From UBA7396 sp964404065 (lineage in GTDB: Bacteria; Patescibacteriota; Gracilibacteria; BD1-5; UBA6164): a stretch of DNA of 25,319 nt. Position numbers and translations under genes: made by a program. Shown piece by piece: positions 1 through 7,224 of the stretch (position 1 is the first letter of the stretch; every line of letters begins with the position of its first letter). The notes under the pieces are model-generated. The model had not been told where the DNA came from. It made no database searches and saw only the letters and a list, made by a program, of their open reading frames with translations. Where the stretch lies: assembly GCA_964404065.1 (NCBI GenBank), contig CAYOIP010000015.1, positions 1 to 25,319 of the forward strand, read 5' to 3'.

Positions 1-1
1 A

Positions 2-703
2 ATAAGATCTAATAAATGGAAATATAGGTATTGAAGACAAATTACTCCTGCTAGAATAAAAGCACAAGAAATAATTATACAAGATTTAAAAATTGATATA
101 GAAAAAAGAAAAAAAGAATTATTACCAAAGAAAAAGGAAAAAATAGCTATTAAAGAAAATAAAAATATATTTAATTTTAATTTAGTTGATATTTGTAATA
201 TTGAAAGAAAATACTCATTATATCTTAATGAGTTGGATTTAACCAAAGAAAAAATCCCATATATAACAACTACAGAAAAAGATAATTGAGTTTCTTTATT
301 TTGTTGAGAAGACCCCTGTTTTGATTGAAAATCTTTAACTGTTGCTCTTGATTGAAGTTGTTGAAATACATTTTTTCAATTTAATGATTTTATAGCATGA
401 GAGAAAACAGCAGTTATAACATTAAAAAATTACTATAATCCATATTTATTGTTTTACATTTGATTTTTAATAAAAAAATTAAGTTGGAAATTTCATTATT
501 GAAGAAAGTTATCTATATGAAGGTTAAAAGAATTTATTATACCTATACCAATTAAGCAAGACTTAAATTTAAACCTAGATAATTTAAATATCTATATTAA
601 AAATTGAAAATTAGATGAATTATATAAATCATTTGATTTAGATTATATGGAAAAAATATTTAAAAATTCATATTGATCAGAATTATTAGAAAAATATTTA
701 TAA
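2..703 (+). CDS. Restriction-modification target-recognition (HsdS-like) protein, C-terminal part
   Basis: The reading frame is open from the window edge to TAA once TGA is read as Gly, giving about 233 residues, so the 5' end lies outside the window. A Lys/Glu-rich helical segment at about residues 17-50 is followed by a region typical of Type I HsdS and Type IIG target-recognition domains: IPYITTT, then NGVSLF, FDGKSLTVALDGSCG and FQFNDFIAGEK, and finally FHYGRKLSIGRLKEF, close to the family pattern YGRKWNxxRLKE. Such domains read the DNA sequence methylated or cut by the partner subunits. The helical part could be the inter-domain coiled coil of HsdS or the linker of a fused methyltransferase; the missing N-terminus decides this. 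Two small ORFs follow within 10 bp and 2 bp, so they are probably co-transcribed. Domain identity is fairly secure; the exact R-M type is not. Confidence 0.65.
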
Positions 704-713
704 TTGTCATTTT

Positions 714-941
714 ATGCAAAACCTAGAAAATAAATTCATAAATGCAATAGAATCTTGAAGATTAAAACTAAAAGCTTGAACCAAAAGCTGGTATAGTTAT
801 ATTTTAGAAATTCAAAAACTTGTTTGGGAAAGAAATTTAATTGATTGATATAATATTTTTGTTTTTGATAAAAAGATGACTCAAATATGAACTATAAAAA
901 TTGATTGAAATTTAGGAAAAATAACCTTTAACCAAACCTAA
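714..941 (+). CDS. Small unknown protein, 75 aa
   Basis: The ORF runs from ATG to TAA with several TGA glycines. It starts MQNLENKFINAIESGRL and contains two Trp-rich stretches (KSWYSY, KLVWER), ending in a probable beta-rich tail (DKKMTQIGTIKIDG). There is no signal peptide or membrane segment, and I recognise no family. It lies 10 bp after the recognition-domain gene and 2 bp before the next small ORF, so it is probably translated from the same message. A role in the R-M locus is only guilt by association. The ATG has no Shine-Dalgarno sequence, like most genes here. Confidence 0.55.
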
Positions 942-943
942 TT

Positions 944-1147
944 ATGAAAGAAAGATTTAATAAAGAAAAACTTGAAAATATAACAGATATTTGATACATA
1001 ATTTTTACTTTAGAAGAAGAAATAAAAAGATGTTGATTAGTAAGTTATAAAAGAAAAAAGTTAAAAAAATGTCTAAATACATTTTCAAACATAGTTGATG
1101 AAGTTAGAAAAATAAATCCTGAATTATTAAAAAATAATTGATTATAA
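944..1147 (+). CDS. Small unknown protein, 67 aa
   Basis: The ORF runs from ATG to TAA and starts two bases after the preceding stop, which implies translational coupling. It encodes a charged, mainly helical protein: MKERFNKEKLENITDIG, then FTLEEEIKRCGLVSYKRKK and NIVDEVRKINPELL. I see no known domain, signal peptide or membrane segment. Two Cys residues are present but not in a CxxC pattern. The gene closes the short plus-strand cluster that begins with the restriction-modification protein. Function unknown. Confidence 0.55.
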
Positions 1148-1179
1148 TTATCCTCCCCTTTCCTTTTTAAAAATTTAAA

Positions 1180-1185
1180 TATAAT
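1180..1185 (+). promoter_or_regulatory. Possible -10 box for gatA
   Basis: A perfect TATAAT lies 29 bp before the gatA start, in the only gap between the small-ORF cluster and gatA. No convincing -35 hexamer is visible 16-18 bp upstream, and in such AT-rich DNA a TATAAT can arise by chance. Confidence 0.3.
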
Positions 1186-1214
1186 AAACCAAATTAAAAC
1201 TTAACTAAAATAAA

Positions 1215-2666
1215 ATGAAAAACCTAAGCCTAATACAAATTATTGAAAATATAAAATCTAAAAAAACTACTTCAAAAGAAGTTTGGGATTATTTTATGTG
1301 AAGAATAGAAAAGTTTGATAAAAAAGTTTGAGCTTTTAACTTTGTAAATAAAACTTGATTACAAGAAAATCCAGAAACTACTCTTGCTTGAGCTCCAATT
1401 TGAATAAAAGATATTTTTTGTGAAATCTGAGTTCCAACAACTTGTGCTTCTGTAATGCTAGAAAACTTTGTTCCACCTTATGACGCAACTGTTATAAAAA
1501 ACCTAAAAGATGCTTGAATGTCTAGTATTTGAAAGCTAAATATGGATGAATTTGCAATGTGATCAACAACAGAAACTTCAGCATTAAATAAAACTGTAAA
1601 TCCTTGGGGAAAAGCTAGAATACCTGGATGATCTAGCTGATGAAGCGCTGCAGCCGTTGCTGCCGGACTTGTGCCAGCTGCACTTTGAACTGATACTGGA
1701 TGAAGTATTAGACAACCAGCAAGTATGTGTAATGTAGTTTGATTTAAGCCAAGTTATGGAAGAAATTCTAGATACTGAGTTATTCCAATGGCTTCAAGTT
1801 TAGATTGTCCTGGAACTTTGACAAAAACTGTTCGTGATGCTGGACTTTTATACGAAATCATGAATTGACATGATATTTTAGAAAATACTTCTTTAGAGTG
1901 AAAAGATATTATTGATCCAAAAATTTGGGAAACTAAAGACTTAAAATGATTAAAAGTTTGATTACCACGTGAATATTTTGAAGAATGAATTGATGCTTGA
2001 GTAAAGCAAACGATTTTAAAAGCTGTAGAGGAATTTAAAAAACTATGAGCTGAAATAGTAGATATTTCTCTTCCAATGACAAAATATGCTGTTGCAACTT
2101 ATTATATCATCTGTCCAGCTGAAGTTTCTACAAATCTTTGAAGACTTGATTGATTGAGATACGGGCACACTTCAACAAAACCTTACTCAAGTATGGAAGA
2201 ATTTTATCTAAATAATAGGTGAGAATGACTTGGAAGCGAATCTCAAAGAAGAAGTGTTTTATGAGCTTATGTTTTATCAGCTTGATTTTATGATTCATAT
2301 TTCAAAAAAGCTTGTCAAATAAGAACTTTGATCATAGAAGATTTCAAAAAAGCGTTTGAAAAAGTTGATGTAATTATATCTCCAGCTAGTCCAAGTGTTG
2401 CTTGGAAGGTTTGAGAAAAAATTGATGATCCACTAAAAAATTATCTAGCAGATGCTTATACTATTCCAGCTAGTCTTGCTGGGCTTCCTGGTATTTCAGT
2501 TCCAGCTTGATTTGCTTATAGTGAAGATAGTGAAAAAGAACTACTTCCTGTTTGATTACAAATACTTGCTCCTCAATTTGAAGATCAACTTGTGCTAAAA
2601 GTTGCATACGCATTTGAGCAAGCAACAAAATATTGAGAAAAAAATCCTGAAGGATTTGAGGATTAA
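1215..2666 (+). CDS. gatA: Glutamyl-tRNA(Gln)/Asp-tRNA(Asn) amidotransferase subunit A
   Basis: This 483-aa amidase-signature enzyme matches the usual GatA length. GatA releases ammonia from glutamine; GatB uses it to convert Glu-tRNA(Gln) (or Asp-tRNA(Asn)) to the amidated form in the cytoplasm. The Ser-cisSer-Lys triad is visible: Lys65 in PIGIKDIF, Ser140 in PGGSSGGSAAAV and Ser164 in TDTGGSIRQPA. Their spacing (75 and 24 residues) is that of known GatA proteins. By hand count about 33 of roughly 45 glycines are encoded by TGA, including those of the catalytic loop, making this the best proof of the recoding. gatB and gatC are not adjacent. The ATG lacks a Shine-Dalgarno sequence. A strong terminator follows. 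Confidence 0.95.
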
Positions 2667-2681
2667 AACTCAAATTTTTGC

Positions 2682-2725
2682 AAAAATAAACTTAATGTGG
2701 TAAAATCATATTAAGTTTATTTTTT
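2682..2725 (+). terminator. Rho-independent terminator after gatA
   Basis: The arms AAAAATAAACTTAAT (2682-2696) and ATTAAGTTTATTTTT (2710-2724) are perfectly complementary over 15 bp. Three more pairs (one G-T) extend the stem towards a GTAAAAT loop. The right arm ends in a T run, so the stem is A/T-rich but long. It sits 16 bp after the gatA stop and just before the next start, separating the two transcription units. Confidence 0.8.
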
Positions 2726-2737
2726 AAATTTAAGTTT

Positions 2738-3337
2738 ATGAGAGATTTAGAACAACAAAAAGATGATCTTGAAAAACAAGAAAGTCTTGAAAATACAAAA
2801 AGATCTTTACTTAATTTTTGAACAGATCCCAAAAAAGATAAAGAATTTATGGAAAACCCAAACTCTTGAAATATAGCTGTTAGTGCTATAAAAGATGATA
2901 TTAAAGAGAAATCAAAATCTATAAAAAGTGATGAAACTAAAAGATTAATTGATGAAAAATTAGCTTCCATAGAAAAAATTGGTAATATTGGAAAATTAGA
3001 TTTAATTCAAGCTCAATTTTTTAGTCTTCTTTATCAAGAAATTTCTTCGTTACAATGAACGGAAATAAAAGAAAATTATATTCAAAGTGAAGAATATAGA
3101 AAAGAAAAAGAAAAACTTGATGATGAAAAATTAAAGATTTTAATTGAAGCATTAGAAAAATTTTTAAAAACATATGAAGATGAAGAAATAAAAAAAAGAG
3201 AAGATAATAATTTTAAAACAAAAACAATAATGGTTCAAAATAATAAAGAAACGGAAAAACAAGTTGCTTCTGCAGAATGAATTATAAAGTGATTTCCATT
3301 ATCATCTCAAAAAGAAAGTCCTAGCTCTCAAGCATAG
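2738..3337 (+). CDS. Unknown charged coiled-coil protein, 199 aa
   Basis: The ORF runs from ATG to TAG with TGA glycines. The protein is very rich in Glu, Lys, Asp and Ser and is predicted helical from start to end: MRDLEQQKDDLEKQESLEN at the start, EEYRKEKEKLDDEKLKILI in the middle and a Ser-rich tail (SSQKESPSSQA). It has no signal peptide or membrane segment. It is probably a soluble coiled-coil protein; I recognise no family. The start follows the sequence AATTTAAGTTT, shared with the start region of the gene at 10203. Its last 17 bases overlap the 3' end of the convergent comEC, and its stop codon lies inside a terminator hairpin. Confidence 0.65.
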
Positions 3338-3346
3338 GACTTTTTT
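3315..3346. terminator. Terminator shared by two convergent overlapping genes
   Basis: The arms AAAGTCCTA (3315-3323) and TAGGACTTT (3335-3343) form a perfect 9-bp stem with T runs on the plus side and an A-rich flank that gives a T run on the minus side. The hairpin contains both stop codons: TAG of the plus gene (3335-3337) and TAG of comEC on the minus strand (3321-3323). It can therefore end transcription in both directions. Confidence 0.7.
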
Positions 3347-4853
3347 CTTGTTTAAAATAAATAATTCAAAAAATTAAAATCATAAAATAAAATATTTCTA
3401 GATAAATAGCATAAATTCATAAATCCATTTTATAAACTGCAAATTCTAGATTTCAAAAATACTCCGCTACCCAAATAACATATTTAAGTAAAAAATAATC
3501 TATAAAACCTAAAACAAATCAAATTTTGTTCGAAACCATTTGTCATAAAATACTCAAAAAGCCAAAAAACATAGCAAATGGAATAACTCAACCAACAAGC
3601 ATATTTGTGATTGGAGCTAAGATTGAAACTTGTCAGAAATTGAAAATCATAATTGGTAGCGTTGTAGTTAGTGCTGACATAGTCAAAACAAAACTTTCTT
3701 TTACAGCAAAAAAACTAGGTAAAACCCTAAAAACTTTATTCCAAAATCCTTGAAAATATAAAAGTCATACAACAGCTAAAAAACTCAAATGAAATGAAAT
3801 ATCATAATTCAAATAAAGTGGATTATAAACAATCAAGGCAAAAGCCGTAAGTAAAAGCAAACTTAAACTATCAGCTTTTCTTCAAGAAATCATTATGAAG
3901 TATCAAACGAGTCACATAATTCCAGCTCTAATTGCAGCAACATTTTCTCAAACTATAAAAAGAAAAAATATCACAAAGGCAAAAATAAAAACTGTTCTTA
4001 AAACTACTGGAAAAAACTTAAATAAAAATCATAAAAAGATAATTATTATTGTGATATTTGATCAACTAACAGCAACTAGATGAGTAAGTCCCGAATTATT
4101 AAAATTTGTCTGTAATTCTTTTCACATATTTTCTCTTGCTCAAATAAGTATTCAAGCCAAAAAATTTGCTTCATCTTTTGGATAAATTTCGAAAATTAAA
4201 CTTAAAAATTTTTGTCTAAAATGAATTATGAAATTCATCATTTTTCATAAATCTTTTTTCTCTAGAAATTCTATATTTCAAGCAAAAACTTGGAAATAAA
4301 CATTCTTTGAAAACATATATTTTTCATAGTTAAAATTTTCTGAAAAATTGTCTATTTTAGTAATTTTTGTATCTAATGAAATAACTTGTCATTTTTCTAA
4401 AGTTAAATTTGATCAAACATAAAGCAAAAAGTTAAATGGAAAATTTGTTTTCTCATTTATAGAAATAACTCTCAAAATATATGAATTATTTGTTTCTCAT
4501 TTTTTATATAATTCTTCAACTTCAGCTTTTATAAAAGCTTGCCTATCATAATATATTTCTATTTTAGACACATTTTGTCAAATATGATAGTTATTTATTC
4601 AAGCATAAATTCATCATAAAAATACTCAAAAAGCTATTATTATAATAAATAAATGATGTTTTTTCATCATTATTAAAATAAGCATTAAAAAAAATAAAAC
4701 TCAAGCAAAAAAAATAAGTATAAAATCAAAACTAAACAAGATATTTGAGACAAAAACTCAAAATAAAAATGAGATAACAAAAAAGATAAATGCTTTGTTT
4801 TTAGACATAAAAAAAGTAATTAAATTGAAATAATTATAATTACTAATTTTCAT
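3321..4853 (-). CDS. comEC: ComEC/Rec2-family DNA-uptake channel, short form
   Basis: This protein of about 510 aa has several clusters of membrane helices. An N-terminal soluble OB-like part (DUF4131 type; KGQVISLDTKITKIDNF, FNYEKYMFSKNVYF) precedes the competence core with the signature GLTHLVAVSGSNITI near residue 255-272, then FIVGENVAAIRAGIMG and FHLSFLAVVGLLYF. ComEC forms the inner-membrane pore through which single-stranded DNA enters during transformation. The protein stops after the membrane core; the C-terminal metallo-beta-lactamase domain of long homologues such as B. subtilis ComEC is absent. The start could be ATG at 4853 (MKISNYNYFN) or an in-frame ATG at 4808, which would give 495 aa. 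comF lies elsewhere in the window. The 3' end overlaps a convergent gene by 17 bp. Confidence 0.88.
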
Positions 4854-4880
4854 TTTACAAAACAAATCTTTATATTTGTC

Positions 4881-4902
4881 ATTCCTGGCTACGACCAGGA
4901 AT
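4881..4902. repeat. REP-like palindrome, copy A
   Basis: ATTCCTGG (4881-4888) and CCAGGAAT (4895-4902) form a perfect 8-bp stem with loop CTACGA. It is preceded by TTTGTC and followed by CT. It lies in the gap between the DHH phosphoesterase gene and comEC, 38 bp from a related palindrome in opposite orientation. Confidence 0.6.
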
Positions 4903-4939
4903 CTCTTAAGTTTATAAAATAGCTTTTGTGAATTGATAG

Positions 4940-4960
4940 ATTCCGCATCAAGTGCGGAAT
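4940..4960. repeat. REP-like palindrome, copy B
   Basis: ATTCCGCA (4940-4947) and TGCGGAAT (4953-4960) form a perfect 8-bp stem with a 5-base loop. It is preceded by AG and followed by GACA. Together with copy A, the flanks give outer arms TGTCATTCC and GGAATGACA in inverted order, so the pair can also fold as one larger cruciform. It ends 10 bp before the stop of the DHH gene. Confidence 0.6.
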
Positions 4961-4970
4961 GACATAGAAT

Positions 4971-5942
4971 CTAAATATCAAGATTAAATGATTTAATTTC
5001 TTCTATATGAGCTTTTGTTGTAAAACCTGAAGCTTTTTTATGTCATCCCCCATCAAATCTTTTAGCAATTTTTGTTAAATCAATATCATCTCTAAGTGTT
5101 CTAAGCGAAGCTTTTACATATTCTCATTTTTGAGTTAAAAGTGTTGAGTATTTTATTCACTCAGCCATATTTAGATAATCAATTGCTCAAGAAATATCTT
5201 CATAATCACAATTATAACTATCTAACATAGATTTATTTACATACGAAAATAGAACTCAATTTTCATCTATAAAACTGTCAGTTAGTATTTTTCACCAAAG
5301 TTTTATAGTAGAAATTTTATTTGTACGGAAAAATCTATCAATTACCAAATCTTTATTTGCTCAATATTCTATAAGTTTTGAAGCTAAAAAGTAAGTCACT
5401 TCATCAGTATTTCCATGCTTAAATCATCAAGTATCAGTATAAATTCAAGTAAGTAAATTTGTTGCGGTAATACTAGAAATTTTTAGATTTGTTAAAATAA
5501 ACATCTCAAAAACTATCATTGTTGTTGATGAATAAGTTGTGTTTAATATGTTTTGTTTTGCGTAACACTGATTTGTAATATGATGATCTATAGAAATAGT
5601 GTTGTAAGTTTTTCAGTCAAAAAGTTCTTTAAATTTTTCATCCCATCAAGTTTGATCTTTCCCTCAACTATCAAAAAATATTATTAAATCGTAATTTTTT
5701 GGATTAAAATCTTTTTTATAAATATTTGTATTTTTTAAAAATTTTAATTTTTCAGGTATATTATCCACACAAATCAGATCAACATTTTTATATAAAAAAT
5801 TATCTTTTATCCCTTCGTAAAAAGCTGTGGCACTTCAAAGAGTGTCTAGATCTGGATTTTTGTGAGACACTAAAGCTATATTTTTTGATACTTTAATTTT
5901 TTCAATTATCTGGTTATATACTCTTTTCTTTTTCTCTAACAT
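4971..5942 (-). CDS. DHH/DHHA1 phosphoesterase (NrnA-like oligoribonuclease / pAp phosphatase)
   Basis: The protein has 323 aa, the usual NrnA length. DHH-domain motifs are in order: SHKNPDLDTLGSA (His27, Asp31, Asp33), FFDSGG (Asp91), SIDHHIT (Asp119-His120-His121) and YTDTGGFKHGNT. The C-terminal DHHA1 domain ends with RFDGGGHKKASG. Family members use two Mn2+ ions to degrade short RNA (nanoRNA) or pAp, and some hydrolyse cyclic dinucleotides; motifs alone do not decide the substrate. It is cytoplasmic, with no signal peptide. TAG directly before the ATG fixes the start. murB lies 96 bp upstream and comEC follows after a gap with two palindromes, so co-transcription with comEC is possible. 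Confidence 0.88.
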
Positions 5943-6038
5943 CTAACGAAATTAAAATATAAGAGAATATGATAATTATTTTATATTTTTTTCAAATGAT
6001 TAACTCTTGCTATTTAGGAGAAATGTGGGGAAATTTAA

Positions 6039-6914
6039 TTATTTAATAATTTTTACTTCTTCAACTAATTCAATTCAAAATTTATCTTTCACTTTTTGTT
6101 TTGCAAGCTCTGCTAACTGCAAAATATCTTTATAAGTTCAATTATTAAAATTTATAAAAAAATTTCCGTGAAGTTCGCTTATCTTAGCTCACCCTATAAT
6201 ATGTCATTTTAGTCAAACTTCTTGTATAAGTCTTCAAGCTGCTTCTCAAGTTGGGTTTTTAAAATAACTTCCACAAGTTGCTCAATATGGTTGAGTTTGT
6301 TTTCTTACCTTTAATGTTTCTTCAATATTTTCTAAATCTGATTGTCAGTTTATGTCTAAAATTGCTGAAATTATGAAATATTTGCTTGTATTTTTTAGAC
6401 AAGAATATCTATAATCAAACTCAAAAAAATTATTATCTACTTCAATTATTTCTAAAGTTTCTAAATCAAGAAGTTTTGCTGAAAGCAAAATATCTTTTAT
6501 TTCTAGTCAAAAACATCAAGCATTTCAAGCTATTGCTCAACCAAAAGTTCCAGGAAGTCATAAAAATGGAGCAAATTTTGTGTATCATTTTTCTATTAAT
6601 TTTCTTGTTGTTGTTATTACATTATCCCCAGAAAAAACTTCAGTTTTATTATCAAAAATATTTAATTCTTCTGCTTTCAAAGCATTTCTTATAATTATTC
6701 CATCATACTCGTCAAAAGCAAATAACATATTTGTTCAAGCTCAAATAATTTCATATTTTACATTATTTTTTTGAGAATATAATAAAATCTCCTTTAGTTT
6801 TTCTATATCTTCTAAAGTGTTTATTTGAAAAAAATATTTTGAAACAGCTTTTGTTCTAAATGAAGAAAAAAAAGTTATATCTTTATTTTGTTCTAAAAAA
6901 TCTAAATTATTCAT
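6039..6914 (-). CDS. murB: UDP-N-acetylenolpyruvoylglucosamine reductase
   Basis: MurB (291 aa) reduces UDP-GlcNAc-enolpyruvate to UDP-MurNAc with NADPH and FAD, the second committed step of peptidoglycan synthesis in the cytoplasm. The FAD-binding motifs are IIGAGTNMLF (residues 57-66) and LPGTFGGAIAGNAG (120-133). The catalytic Ser216 lies in CGSYFKNP, and the C-terminal Glu286 in LVEEVKII. The DYRYS stretch near 167-171 corresponds to the YRxS loop. The start codon lies inside the 3' end of the upstream MazG-like gene (13-bp overlap), so the two are translationally coupled. Several of the FAD-loop glycines are TGA. It shows that this organism makes its own cell-wall precursor. Confidence 0.93.
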
Positions 6915-7219
6915 CTATCCTTGATTATTTTTAATTTATTTTCTATTGCTTCATTTATATCAACATCCAAAGCTTTTGCAAGTAAAAGAGTTGTAAATAA
7001 GACATCTGCAAATTCTCACTCTAGATTTTCGTGGAGAAATTCTTTTCTATCTTTGAAATATTTTTTAAGTATTTCAGAGTTTAATTCTCAAACTTCTTCA
7101 GTAAGTTTTGAAAGTCTTGCTAAAGTGTATTCAAGCTCAGTTTTATAATTATTTTTATGTTTTTCCTCCAAACCTTTTGCGATTTGGTCTATTATGTCTA
7201 GAAGTTGTTGTGTAATCAT
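6902..7219 (-). CDS. MazG-like nucleotide pyrophosphohydrolase
   Basis: The protein has 105 aa with the all-alpha NTP pyrophosphatase signature: EEVGE (residues 41-45) and, after a helix-loop, EFAD (69-72), which fit EExxE and ExxD, the Mg2+ ligands. Enzymes of this type hydrolyse (d)NTPs, often damaged or non-canonical ones, to NMP and pyrophosphate. It is a single-domain form, shorter than E. coli MazG, which has two domains. The middle gene of a tight operon, it starts 5 bp after the uvrA stop and overlaps the murB start by 13 bp. Pairing with uvrA fits a housecleaning role, but the substrate is not visible from the sequence. Confidence 0.8.
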
Positions 7220-7224
7220 AAATA

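Noticed and set aside
3526..4083. Two basic plus-strand ORFs opposite comEC
   Set aside because: They lie fully antisense to comEC and have a biased composition (Lys/Ile/Thr) typical of reverse-strand shadows.
5830..5850. Similar imperfect hairpins CACTTCAAAGAGTG (5836) and CACTTCAGAGAGTG (9664) as a repeat family
   Set aside because: Both encode the same short peptide DTLGS with similar codons in the DHH enzyme and UvrA. The DHH copy is part of a conserved motif, so coincidence is the simplest explanation.
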